Origin: Nymphaea colorata
Taxonomy: Eukaryota > Streptophyta > Magnoliopsida > Nymphaeales > Nymphaeaceae
Direction of reading: 5' to 3'
NCBI RefSeq assembly: GCF_008831285.2
Contig: NC_045145.1
Location: 23,808,802-23,872,801 of the forward strand
Length of the DNA stretch: 64,000 nucleotides
The notes under the pieces: model-generated
The model's database searches: none
What the model saw: the letters and a program-made list of their open reading frames with translations, nothing else
What the model was told of the DNA's origin: nothing
Shown here: piece after piece, positions 11,080-22,180 of the stretch
Layout of the letters: each line of letters opens with the position of its first letter
Numbering within the stretch: the stretch's first letter is position 1
Translations under genes and position numbers: made by a program

Positions 11080-11350
11080 ACCTGTTTCTTTAGAAGGTCT
11101 TAGAGAAACACAATATTTGAAGCGTTTTAGTGATGGCAAGGCTCTTTATGTTCCATCTCTTGTGTCAAATTAAATGCCAGGTAGCAAGGTTAGAAGCACA
11201 TACAATTTCAAGGCTGTTTTGGGGTGTGGCAATTGGTGAAGAATGGTGAATGGACTTTATAAGTTCAAGGAAAATAAAAGAGCCAGGTTTGCTGTTTTGT
11301 ATTGTGATAAAACACTGTTGTGGCATCTTAAACTTGATCATGCATCAATA
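11080..11350 (+). pseudogene. Degenerate copia protease/pre-integrase remnant
   Basis: Broken frames contain copia-like phrases: DGKALYVPSLVSN near 11135-11172, and LWHLKLDHASI near 11320-11350, the GAG-pre-integrase histidine motif. Several stops interrupt it. It probably belonged to the same element as the integrase and reverse transcriptase remains at 12.4-13.6 kb, with unrelated sequence inserted between. Confidence 0.6.
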
Positions 11351-11459
11351 ATGCCTTAAAAAGGACTTTTGTCCTATTTAAATTTTAGCACTCATGGGCA
11401 CGATATTTTAGTTATGCTAAACATTTGAGGGTCTTATTTCCTTAAAGTTTATTTTATTG

Positions 11460-12130
11460 TTTGTGGTCTAGTAGTAACGACCATGGAACACGCTATGTGT
11501 GGACAAAGCTTTACTCCAGTGCCATCAAATGTTTGATTCAAAGAACTGCACTTAGCACCCCTCTCCCTGCTCATGAAATGGTTCTCGGGAAATGCAGGAA
11601 CTTGCTAAATCCTGCTTTAACAATGGGCCGAGTGAACTGCATGTGTCCTGCCATAGGGGAATCACACCTATCAAATGAATGATTTAAGACTTGTCCATTT
11701 TCGTTTTTCGACACACCTTTTAGCTCATAGTGGAGCAAGCCATAGCGCTCTGAGTCATTAAGAAAGGGGGCATTTCTGATCGGTTGGATTGGGTCCTTCA
11801 TGCAAGCTCAAGGAATCAAGAGCAGCAATAAGTGTCTGTAGCTGTACAAGGATATACAGGTAAAAATAACAAAAAAAAGAAGAAAAGCCTAATGGTAGTT
11901 TCCACCGTCTGTCCAGGGTTGAGCACTAGGATTTGACGGCGGACTTGAAAAGCTACCTACAGATGATTTACTCCCAATTTCGAGCCAGGGCATCTGGAAA
12001 TGTCCAGCCTAGTTCTTTCTCGGTCCGTCTGAAGAGATGAGGGAAGGGTTCCGTATGATTAGCTGGGTGCACCTCAATAGGTTGGTTGTCACCCGGTGTA
12101 ATTGAGAAGTCGATGTATCGCTCCCTTGGA
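11460..12130 (-). other. GC-richer block with two unassigned open frames
   Basis: This block separates two parts of a decayed copia element and differs from its surroundings in composition. On the minus strand 11571-11801 is open for 76 codons (MKDPIQPIRNAPFLND at its start). Around 11980-12123 a further 50-odd codons are open, including DFSITPGDNQPIEVHPANH and ending ALARNWE before a stop. I do not recognise either. The texture recalls plant mitochondrial intergenic or intron sequence, so a mitochondrial insertion is possible, but that is only an impression. Confidence 0.3.
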
Positions 12131-12399
12131 AGTTCTAGTTGATAGGACTATCATATAACCTTTATATATAATTTATTCCTGCAAAATTGCATGTTAATTT
12201 GTATAATGAAGTCAAAAGATAAAGTGCTTTCAATTTCCAAAACATTTTATAAAACAATAGTAACATGATTTGAATATAAAATTGAAGCAACTGGGACATG
12301 CAATGGGATTGAATTCAAAAACCAATTTTGTTGACTTCAAAAAATTGCATGCAATTGATCATCAAAGCTTTTGTATGAAACTCCCCAACAAATTAATGG

Positions 12400-13570
12400 A
12401 CTGCCACTAAGGAAAAATGGTCACTTGCATGAAGTAAGTAGTTAGATCCTTCATGTTTCAAATAAATGTTCCCAAATGATATTGGATTGATCATGCTGTG
12501 TCTTCTGCATGTTACCTCATGAAATATAGGACTCAAAATAAAAAGTTGGGATACAAATCATTGCTAGAAATTCTAAAAGGTAAGAGACTCAAGAAGGAGC
12601 ATCCTAAAGCTTTTGGATGTGTTGTATATGCTTATGATTTTTCTCACTCACCAGAAAGTTTGAATTCCAACGCTATCACATTTTTGTTCTTAATTATTCT
12701 TCAATAAAGAAGGGCTACAAATGTGACCAAATCAAATGGGAATTATTGCATACTTCTCATGATTAAATTGAACGAAGGAATTCCTTATTTTGCATCCACT
12801 TTTCTTGGAGAGAAAAATCTTAATGAAGCAAGGTTATGTTATACATTTCCATAAACATGATAGGTTCTCGCTATGTCTATTTCCTATAAATGCTATTTCA
12901 AGTTAACAATTTATTAGAATGGCTGAAGGACCCATCATGGTTTCTCAAGAACAAGGTACTGAACCTCATTTTTGAATGATTATGAAGATTCACTGGCCCA
13001 CCTAGTCATTTATGAGATGAGCTGACAAATGGCGTTATAGCTCATCCAATTGAAAATTATCTTATTTATGATTATATATCAAAATGTTATGCAGCCTTTT
13101 TGAATTCCCTACTACTCAACTTGAGTGAAAAAAAAAATGTTTCTAGAAAGCAAAACATGATGCATTGGAAGATTAATGGAGTTGCACTCAATTTCAATTG
13201 CAAATTTGAATTAGGTGTTAACAATTCTTCGTTTAGTGCAACATGAATGAAGAAATGTATATGTATCTGAGAAGTTATATATGGCTTAAAGCAGTATCAT
13301 TATGCTTAGTTTTCTAAATTGAGTTTAGCTGTTCAGCAAAAAGGATTAAAGTAAGTAACGGTGACAAGTATTTTCTTATACATGCATCAAAATGATATTA
13401 CCCTGATTTTTTCTTTTGTCGATTATTGTGATCACTAGAAGTGACATGAAAAACATTGTTGAAATTAATGAAAGAATATCTTCGAAATGTACTCGAACAT
13501 CAATAACTTGGGAGCTTTTACTTTTGAGATTCGTCCATTGCATTGACATAGATATATATAGCACACTCAA
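12400..13570 (+). pseudogene. Degenerate copia integrase and reverse transcriptase
   Basis: Multiple frames with stops retain the copia order. An integrase C-terminal part lies at 12498-12707 (SACYLMKYRTQNK, LGYKSLLEILKGKR, HPKAFGCVVYAYDFS). A linker phrase PIENYLIYDYISKCYAAF occurs near 13048-13100. The reverse transcriptase phrases VIYGLKQ (near 13280) and KLSLAVQQKGLK (near 13318-13352) follow. No catalytic YVDD is preserved and no LTR was found. It is a different copia lineage from the 2.4-9.2 kb element. Confidence 0.75.
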
Positions 13571-14021
13571 ATAAGGAAATATTTCTATCTTAAAGAAGTT
13601 ATGAATTAGACATACTAGGAATGCCTAGAAAATTGGGAAGCAACGATATTAGCATACCCCAACACTTCAATAATAAACTTCTATTATTCATTAAAGTGAA
13701 ACTTACAAAAAAAGATCACATGACCTTAATTACCCAAACAAAGCACCACTCCACACATGAAGCACACGTGCTCACTTCAACCCCGACAAAAGGGTCAGAG
13801 GCCCCTATTGATAGGGATGACTGTGTCGTTGTTGCAGACTCTCCATCACATTCTAGTAATATTTTATTATTATTATTTGAAGACATCCTCAGCAGGAGAG
13901 GTTGTTAAAATATTTACACCCTTCACCCTTCTTGAGGTAGATAGACGAAATGCACAGCATATATATCTGTGTTTCTTGAGCTAAATATTAATGAGTCTTT
14001 GCATTACCTTGCTAAGAATCA
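13571..14021. other. Short intergenic stretch
   Basis: A 95-codon frame at 13621-13908 (+) shows no known motif. It may be the tail of the decayed copia element to its left. Confidence 0.3.
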
Positions 14022-14862
14022 CCACCTCCATTAACTTGGCTTTCAGGAAGAAGGAGAAAAGAAAGCGGGCCATAGAAAAACTCGAATGTCCCTCCACTGC
14101 CCAAATGCGAATGAGAGATAGAGAAAGAGAGGCATCTTTGCCGTTTATGAGCACCATTTTAATTGCGGAAATGAACTGAGAGAAAAGTACCAAAGTATAT
14201 GCCTTGCCTTGCTTCTCCTTCATGGTGGTCCATTGAATAAAATTTTCTTTGGCTCAGTTTGACATTGTCTTTTTCCTTAACCCTCTTTGTTAATGTTGGA
14301 TGAGTAAATAAACTATTATGTTAAGAAGAACACAAGAAATATATCTCTGTGAATGCACTTGATTTATCTCTTCTAATTTCTAACATAAAAAATCGCCTTG
14401 GGTTCATATAACCAAACTAATCATATGAAAATAATATCTCATCAACCAATAAGTTTGATAAAGCAAAAAAAAGGTTTGTATGGTCAATTTCTCATAGAAA
14501 CTGTAATCAAAACATTGACAATACAATTGGTTGATGAGATATTATTTTCATATGATTAGTTTGGTTATATGAACGCAAGGCGATTTTTTATGTTAGAAAT
14601 TAGAAGAGATAAATCAAGTGCATTGGAAAATTTTATTCAATGAACCACCATGAATGAGAAGCAAGGCAAGGCATATACTTGGGTACTTTTCTCTCAGTTC
14701 ATTTCTGCCATTAAAATGGTGCCCATAAGCGGCAAAGATGCGTCTTTTTCTCTATCTCTCATTCGCATTTGGACAGTGGAGGGACATTCGAGCTTTTCTA
14801 TGGCCTGCCTTCTTTTCTCCTTCTTCCTAAAAGCCAAGTTAATGGAGGTGGTGACTGAACTT
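14022..14862. repeat. Large hairpin, arms of 340-430 bases
   Basis: The left arm (about 14022-14450) is the reverse complement of the right arm (about 14527-14862), with a loop of about 76 bases. The left arm has roughly 100 extra bases near 14240-14340. Each arm holds an open frame for nearly the same protein: 13981-14223 on minus (MKEKQGKAYTLVLFSQFI) and 14650-14865 on plus (MNEKQGKAYTWVLFSQFI). The shared outer edge lies near CACCACCTCCATTAAC. Transcription would give a long double-stranded RNA. I do not recognise the peptide. Confidence 0.85.
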
Positions 14863-15290
14863 TAGATGCCAAGACACCTTATATAATTGTCACATCCCAA
14901 GGCATTAGCTCCATTTGCTGCTCGTTTTTTTCCTTGTTTTCCCATAGTAAATATCATATCGTCTGAAATTCCTTGTATTGAGGAGAAACCATGCACACAG
15001 TAAGACAAGCATAAGGCAAAGGAAAACAGCTTTGCAGAAAATACGTGACCAGCAAAGATGCAAAGACACCTTTGTGGATATTTAGGCAAAATTATGCAAC
15101 CAAGTAAACTGTTGTAATAATGATCACCAACCCATGCAATTTGAAATTAAACGATCAATAAGAACAAGACAAATTGAGATTTTGGCTCCTAAATGCGAGA
15201 TAACTTGACTGAAGGACAGCCCAAGCGACTAGAAAAATAAGGAGTTTCTGTTTGCTTAAGGAATGACATGCCTACATGTTCTCTTCTTAT
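14863..15290. other. Intergenic, nothing identified
   Basis: AT-rich sequence with a chance 75-codon frame on minus at 14862-15089. Confidence 0.35.
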
Positions 15291-15299
15291 GCTCCTGTG

Positions 15300-15703
15300 G
15301 CTGACACAAAATATAACACAAGAACAACATGACACATTAATCCATCACTTGTTTCTACACAAGGTCACAAGGCATGATACAAGGCAACATAAATCTAAAC
15401 ACACACAACAATAAAATTTTGAGCACACCAAAAGCCTTTCTTACACACTTATAACCCACCCAAAGGGCTATATATATACATGACACACACAAAAAGCTGA
15501 CAAAAATAAATCACACGACTATTGATGTTGCCACCATGGTCATAATTGACATATGCATTGAAAAATAAAAACTGAAAATTAAAGTAGGACAAGCTGAAGA
15601 GGCACCTATCATGCACACGATGGAGTTGTTGGGGAACCAAAAACTTGGATGGTTCACCTTCTTCATAAAGACAACGACACGTTTTTTGCATTAACTTTTA
15701 TCA
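15300..15703 (-). repeat. Probable 3' LTR of copia fragment
   Basis: On the minus strand a G-rich polypurine tract (AAGGGGGAG) follows the end of the pol frame. A candidate LTR start, TGATAAAAG, lies at 15703 and reads leftward. A TATA-like TATATATATAG occurs near 15465-15480. The far end could not be fixed and no second LTR is present. Confidence 0.5.
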
Positions 15704-16660
15704 CTCCCCCTTAATGCAAAGTTTGAGACACCAATGTAAGACCAAAACTTCACAAAATTTGGGTATAAAAGTGTCTTAGTAAACCCATCCACAACTTGCT
15801 CATTGATTGAACAATACTTCAACACAATTTGACCTTTACCAACAATGTCACAAATGAAATGATGACAAAGTTCAATATGTTTTGTCCATCCATGGTAAAT
15901 CAGATTTCTTGTCATTGCTATATAGTTGCCTTGTTATCACAATGAATTGGTGTTCGTTGAGTTTGACTTTGACCAAGATCTTTCAGAGCTCAACGTATCC
16001 AAATTGCCTGACAAGTAGCTGCAGATGCAACAATATACTCTAACTAGACTTCTAAACAATGTTTCATTGGCCTTAGCAGTCCCATCAGACAAAGTCAAAT
16101 TTTTACCAGCGTTCATGGGAGTAATGAGCGACTTGCAATCTAACATATTATACCTCTTAGGTAGGTTTAATGCATATTTCTGTTGTGAGATAAAAATGTC
16201 ATTATTTGTTTGGACAACTTGAAGACCAATGAAAAAATGCAATAAACCCAAATCTGACATTTCGAACTCACTTATCATACTATCCTTGAATATGTGAATG
16301 AGCACATCACTTGATCTCATGTATATAATGTCATCTACATAAACATATACCACAAGCATGCCAATACCTTCATTTTTCTAAGTATAATGTGAGCTCATTC
16401 TCACAACGTCGAAACCCATTTCTGTGAAGATATGTGTCAAGCCTCCCATACCATACTCTTGGTGCTTGCTTGAGGCCATAAGGGGCCTTCTTCAGCTTAT
16501 ACACTTTCTTCTCCTGTCCACTTATGACAAAGCCTAGTGGTTGATGTACATATACATCTTCTTCTAAAGTACTATTTAAAAAAGCAGATTTGACATCATA
16601 TTGAAATACCTTCCATTGTAAGTGAGCTGTTAGTGCCAATACTAGTCTAATAGTCTCAAT
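15691..16660 (-). pseudogene. Truncated copia reverse transcriptase/RNase H
   Basis: Reading leftward, the reverse transcriptase starts abruptly at ETIRLVLALTAHLQWK and continues with YDVKSAFLNSTL, YGLKQAPRVWYGRL, a frame break near 16360, and YVDDIIYMRS. The connection to RNase H is internally deleted. After SLVRVYCCICSYLSG the sequence jumps, past another frame break near 15930, to the terminal RNase H phrases HGWTKHIELCHHFI and EQVVDGFTKTL. All of gag, protease and integrase is missing. The right end (16660/16661) joins family copy B in the middle of its first coding block. Confidence 0.88.
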
Positions 16661-16730
16661 CCTCGGCCTCCATGACAGATAGTTGAGCAGGCTTTTCAAG
16701 GACAGGGATAAGTATGACATTTTTGAACCT
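16661..16730 (-). pseudogene. Membrane-protein family copy B, 5' part only
   Basis: The minus strand reads MSYLSLSLKSLLNYLSWRPRI, the N-terminal block also seen in copies D and E (LGYLSWRPRMSYLSSS) and C. The copia fragment starts immediately after the codons for RPRI, so the rest of the gene is absent or displaced. Copy B is the left arm of a head-to-head pair with copy C. Confidence 0.75.
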
Positions 16731-17446
16731 TCACTACAACCCTATTCAAAATGACCCTACATCCAAGATTTGGGCCCTCGATGTTGTTCTTTGATTTGGG
16801 CCCGATTTTAACTTGCAAGCCGGGGTCACGTGATCGTCAAAAGAGGGCAAGTAAAGAGCCAGAAGTAAGCAAAACTAACCCAGATTGAGGCTTTCATTTA
16901 TCAATAATGGGCCAACATGAGGGACAACTCCTACTCATCCTTCCACCTGTGTGAGCGTCATCGCAGAAGTAGCAGAAGTAGTGGACCATGACTGTGCCAT
17001 CTAGAGTGAAAGGGCCTATCCAGATTACACCGTCATACTCCACTTCTTTTGCTACAATGTCATCATGTTGGAGATGATCCATCCAAGCCATGTATCGTGG
17101 CCCACTTTGACAAGCCACAGGAGTCACTCACCCCCTAAGTGTGATGAAGCTCATGCAGGTGGAAGGGTGAGTAGGAGTTGTCCCTTATGTTAGCTTATTA
17201 TTGATAAATGAAAGCCTTAATCTAGGTTAGTTTTGCTCACTTCTGGCTCTCTACTTGTCCTCTTTTGATGGTCACCCTGGCTTGCCAGTAAAAACTGGGT
17301 CCAAATCAAAGAACAACATCAAGGGCCCAAATCTCAGATATAGGGCCATTCCAAACAGGGTTGCATTGAAGGTTCAGAAGATGTTGTACTTATACCTATC
17401 CTTGAAAAGCCTACTTGGCTATTTGTCGTGGAGTCGAGGATGTCGT
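16661..17446. repeat. Head-to-head inverted duplication B/C
   Basis: The arms 16661-16964 and 17136-17446 are imperfect reverse complements around a spacer of about 171 bases. They include the first coding block of the family and its upstream flank (shared blocks such as GGGACAACTCCTACTCA and GATAAATGAAAGCCTT). The spacer lies inside a minus-strand frame of 77 codons (16894-17127) that I do not recognise. Transcripts from either side would be complementary near their 5' ends. Confidence 0.85.
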
Positions 17447-18300
17447 ACTTATTGTCTTCTCGTAAGCTTGAATCAGGAGCACGCCCAGAGCATCCTACCT
17501 TCGTGCAGCCCTTTCCTCATATACACATCTACTTCCCTCGTTCCTCCTCCTCCACTGTTTCTACCTCTTTGCCCATGATGAATCCTTTCACTTTGCAGAT
17601 TGAGACACATCAACAACATGTTATGTCCAGTTATGAGCCCCTCGGGATGTAGCTCATTGGTGTTCAGGTTTGCGGGATTCTTAGTCTTCTACCAGTCTGC
17701 TTGGTGGAGAAGTTGGCCGCTGACTGGCTCTACCTCCCTTTGCTTGCACTCTTGTGCTTGCTCGCCGTTGTTTTCCTTCTCTCTCATTCCTACTGACTAC
17801 TATTTGCTCCATATCTGTGAATTAGTGAGGTCCGCCTTAACCACATTCTGACCATCTCCGTGCTTCTTACAACACTTGTGCTGCTGATCACAGTTGGGTG
17901 GTGCAATGTACATCTCATCATGCTTTGACCGGCAAGGACGAATACAACATCTGCTCCCCATCCTCCTCTGTTCTCTCACACGTATATTTGGACAAAAAAT
18001 ATAGTGGATTTATAGGCTGTTGTAATAAGATTTGAATTATTTACGCTTATTTGAGTACTCTTCCATACCATTTTGAATGTCATACTTGCAGGTTGTTATG
18101 ATGTTTAAATCTTATTATCTTCTAGGTTCTCACCCGGCGACTGATCATGCTGGCATGTCATGGTACCAGTCTCAGAGCAGGGCTATTCCAAGAGAGCAGA
18201 TGATGCCATTATTTTATTTCTGCCTTTGGTCATTTTGCTGTATAAATGCTTCACATTTTGGTTTAGAATATGATACTTGTACATATAGGTGATCCTTGGT
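17380..18300 (+). pseudogene. Membrane-protein family copy C
   Basis: The 5' block (YLSLKSLLGYLSW near 17395-17430) is followed, after a frame change, by the central block (SLPMMNPFTLQIETH, near 17567-17612) and VMSSYEPLGM. The hydrophobic core then reads VQVCGILSLLPVCLVEKLAADW, EVRLNHILTISVLLTTL and a C-terminal HLIML. Stops occur after EPLGM (17650), within SHSY, and after APYL. A candidate 3' splice site (TACTTGCAG, ending near 18090) precedes a block of about 200 bases that is repeated in reverse at 21.8-22.2 kb. That block may be a downstream exon or untranslated region. The normal product would be a membrane protein with about three hydrophobic segments. This copy is dead. Confidence 0.7.
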
Positions 18301-18490
18301 GTACTATAGCTCAGATTTATAATATGATGTTTTAATAAATTGTCTTATTTCATTATGCATTATTGCACTCCTGTGTTGCTTTTATATGGTAGAGCATATT
18401 ACTCGCTTGGGACAAATCATACTACGTACCAACCACACAATTAAGCAACTTTTATACTATTCACGTAGACTATTTTAATGCTATGATAAA
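18301..18490 (+). repeat. 3' flank of copy C, shared with 21.8-22.0 kb
   Basis: The sequence (for example TTTTATATGGTAGAGCA) continues to match the reverse complement of about 21790-21980. The duplicated unit therefore extends past the coding part. Confidence 0.7.
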
Positions 18491-19569
18491 CCCAAATGTT
18501 AAAACATGTAGGTGCCCTAACCCTTCTTCATGTGCAGACTTTGCAAAATTTTTACACTGTTTCCTAGGGTGGAACACTGGTTAGACAAGTAAATAGAGTT
18601 TGTATGTTGTTTTTATAGCAAAAGTTTGAGTGGGAAGCCAATTTAAAGAATTTAAAGGACAACTGCTTTAAGCAATTATATCTACCAAATAATATGAAAG
18701 CAGGTTACAGATCACGTATAAGAGATATTTGAATGGATCATGATCTTGGTGATTAGGAATGGATGAGGTTGGTTACTTGCTAAAATGGGAAGTGTGAAAA
18801 ATGGCTAGGGAGTTAAATTCTTGACTGATCATTAGAAACAACATCTTTTAGTTTATCAGGTGCGAAATGAATTACTGGGGAGAATCAAGGCGTCCATTGA
18901 TATTTCATTTGAGGAAGCTCTAGTTCAGTACAATGACGAAGGCATAGGAGTGTTCCCCTCCACATGGATTCATCACATGATCTTAAGATACATCTGGATA
19001 GGAGGGGACAGTTGACTTTCAAAAAATATAAATACTAGATATATATAGGGTACTTATTTAGAAAAATCTGAATTCGAATTCGTGAACCTCCTTGGTTAGT
19101 TACTTCACATCTACTCTAGATCTGATGGAATGTCATATGAATCCTATCTGATTTCATAATCAGTTAGACATTTTTTTCATACCTAACGTTTAAAAAAAAA
19201 TCAATCGGTTTCGTTTTTTGGTATATGATCATTTGGAACAATTCAATCACAAATCTATCCAAATCCATTCCATTGACATTCTTTAGAAAACTAAAAAAAT
19301 TGAAACGAAGGAAAAATAAATTAATTTAAAAAATGTTCAACACCTATGGGCGTGAAGGAGCTCTCTCCCTCTCGTTTTTTTAATCCAACAATTTATAGCA
19401 ATATCGGGCCCCACACTAACACAGAAGTGCAGTCAACGTAGTAAGGGTCTGAAGGCACCAGAAGCGATGGAGGAAGAGACACCTATAAGCAACCTTCACG
19501 TCATGACCTTCAGCTATGATCCTTATCATCTGTTGCTGCACAGAAACCAGCTGGTTTCCACCGTTGGCC
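18491..19569. other. Intergenic, nothing identified
   Basis: No coding frame above chance and no repeat partner that I could confirm, apart from a short similarity near 18850-18900 to sequence near 29.2 kb. Confidence 0.35.
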
Positions 19570-21645
19570 ATGTTCCACCTTCTCGTTTCACACATTTGAA
19601 ATATGAAATTGAAAAGAAGTTTTTAGAAACTTATTTTAAGAATTAAAGAAATAATAACAAAATGCAGATTTTCAAGAAATAAACTTAAATCAAATGCTAG
19701 ATAATTCCATTATTTTCTGGATTCATATTCAATTGAGAGACAAGGAAAAAGACAGAGCAAGGGAGGGGCAAAAACCGGTTCACTTGGTTTCTACAAAGAA
19801 TCAATTTGAGGATTTGGTTACTATACGTCACCTAACCTAACTGGTTGCACTACCTGTAAGAAGAGAGAGAGACTCAAAAAACGGACATGGAGTTTTTCTT
19901 CTAATATTAATTCATGATTTTTTATTTTTCTGTTTCTATTAACCGTCAATTTAGAAAAAGATAGAAGGCCGAAGTGGTTTCTTATAAGTTTGCCACCTAA
20001 AGGCACAAACCAATTTCTATATCTATGTAACGTGTATCTGTTTCGGATTTTCAATAGTGTTTCTATTAACCTTCAATTTATAAAAACTAGAAGGCTGAAG
20101 TGGATAAGTTAAGCACCTAAAGGCACATAGCAATTTCTATATCTACATATATGTGAAGTGTTTTACATTTTCACTTAAAAAATGGAGATGGACCATTTCC
20201 AATATGGATACAAAACCAACATCACTACTAACTGAATTATCCATTTTTTATATTAATATACATCCAGCCATACTTTCCTTTGCTAGCGTTCCTATCTAAG
20301 TACCAATTTTGAACCAAGAGAACAGTAAAAACATGAAATTTTGAAGACCTATACTAGCTTTTGTTACTTTTGGGTTTTAAATAGCCGTCATACTAAAATG
20401 TGAAAACGCAAAAATAGTGAGAGCAATGCATAAGAACACAAACAAGGAGAGTTGTACATTGAGTTGTGGAACTCATATATGTGGCTTTGAATATTCAAGA
20501 ATGTATAGTACTAAGGTTGAAGAACATGGCTTTGGATGGTCACCAATGTGAAGCAATGGGCACTTTATAGTACATAATATATGATACTTTTAGGAAAGAA
20601 TCATTAATGGTAGGTGACCAAATAAGAAATGGGGGAAAATATGAAAATAAATCTTTTTTTTTCTTTTTTTGAAACAAAGAAAATTTGTAAACTTTGGATT
20701 GTATCATCTTCACTTATTATGACACTCGATACTATCTATTTTTTAATTTGTTTTTCCAATTTTTCATGATTAATGTCAATGAGTGTCAAATTTGATTATC
20801 TATGTGGGCAAAGTTTATAAAGACTTTTTTCCCACCTTTACAAAGCAAAGATTGATTGGTGGAATTGTATATACTAAGAAAAATGTTGTTATATAGTAGG
20901 AATACTTGAAAAGCAAAAGCGGAAGATGATAAAAGGGAATCCTTGGTGCATATTTTCTTTCTAGTCATGGGTAAGTACCTACGCAAATGGTTGGGCATGA
21001 CGCTCCCGTGCAACCAAGTAGACAATACATGGTCAATTTCACTAATAAATAACTAAAAGATGCAATAATTTATATGTTTAGACTAAAATCAAATGTAATT
21101 CCACCATAACTGCATTGAAACAAATCAACTTGGAAAATAAGAACTTCTCAATTTGGTAAATGTGTTAAATCTTGCATTTATTTTTCCAAGGCAAATAAAA
21201 ATGCCCTCCGTTTTGGTTCACAAATAACTTGTATTGGTAAATGTGAGGCCATATGTTTCCACATAATTCTCCGCACTATAGCTGATATTTATCCTTCATT
21301 AAGTTTTTACATCCGTCTTTATCTTTTCTTTTTAACTGGACAAGTTTATTTTTTAGGTAAGGCTGTTCAGATGCAAACCTGTTGGGAGATAGCTCCCTTC
21401 TTTTTTATTAATAAAGAATGAAAAAATTAAAGTACATCCTTGAAAAAAAAAAAGAAGTGATTGAATACTAGCCTAAAGATTAGGCCAAAGGATCAACAGG
21501 AGACTTAAAGACCTCCTTTGCATGATTTGCAACTCCTAATTATAGTCCTGTTCTTAGCCATACGTAGGGGCGAGTACCTCATGCCTTGCCTTTTATAAAT
21601 CCTGAACTGTTTGTTGCAACCTTTGCTTCCCACAACTAGGTTCTA
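19570..21645 (+). repeat. Dispersed module X, copy 1
   Basis: It matches 50690-52487 over nearly its whole length in the same orientation, and matches 44820-46375 and 27690-28980 in part. Within it, a block of about 115 bases beginning near TCTATTAACC and ending near CCAATTTCTATATCTA occurs twice in tandem (19930-20045 and 20055-20170). A short minus-strand frame with an upstream TATA-like TACTATAAAG (20556-20565 region, minus sense) is shared with copies 3 and 4, but is broken here. Terminal repeats were not found, so its class is unknown. Confidence 0.8.
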
Positions 21646-21646
21646 G

Positions 21647-21790
21647 GGATGTCAAAGGATCAAATTCGAATGGGATAAACTCATAATCATATCCGTTCTA
21701 ATGGATATTTGCATGCTTGGATTAAAATTCGTATTAAAATATGAATAAAAAAAAATCATATCTGAATTTGAATGTGAATCTGGCTCTATC
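21647..21790 (+). mobile_element. Truncated TAGGGATGTCAA MITE
   Basis: It begins TAGGGATGTCAAAGGATCAA like the complete copy at 52488-52903, and stops where the family 3' block begins. Confidence 0.65.
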
Positions 21791-22180
21791 GTAACGTTTT
21801 AATTATCTATGTGGATAGTATGAAAGTTGCTTAATTTCTTGATTGGTACATAATAGGGTTTGTCCTAAGTAGATAATGTGCTCTACCATATAAAAGCAAA
21901 GCAGGAGTCTAATAATGCATGATGAAATAAGAAAAATTTATAGAAACAACATCTTATAAGTATGAGCTATAGCAAAACATGAGGCATATATACACCAAAA
22001 GCCCCCCCAAAGGCAGAACTGAAATAATGGCATCATCCATTCTCTCAGAACACTCTCTCAGAATAGGTACTGCTCCCAAACTGATACCTTGATAAGTGAG
22101 CATGTTCATTCTCCTGGTGACGACCTAGAAGATAATAAGATTTAAACATCATAACAACATGTGAGTATGACCTAATCTCC
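21790..22180 (-). pseudogene. Membrane-protein family 3' block, copy I
   Basis: The reverse complement matches 18077-18490 of copy C, starting at GTTGTTATGATGTTTAAATC and running through the block with ATGATGCCATTATTT. Only the 3' portion is present. It lies inverted relative to copy C, with module X1 between them. Confidence 0.7.
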
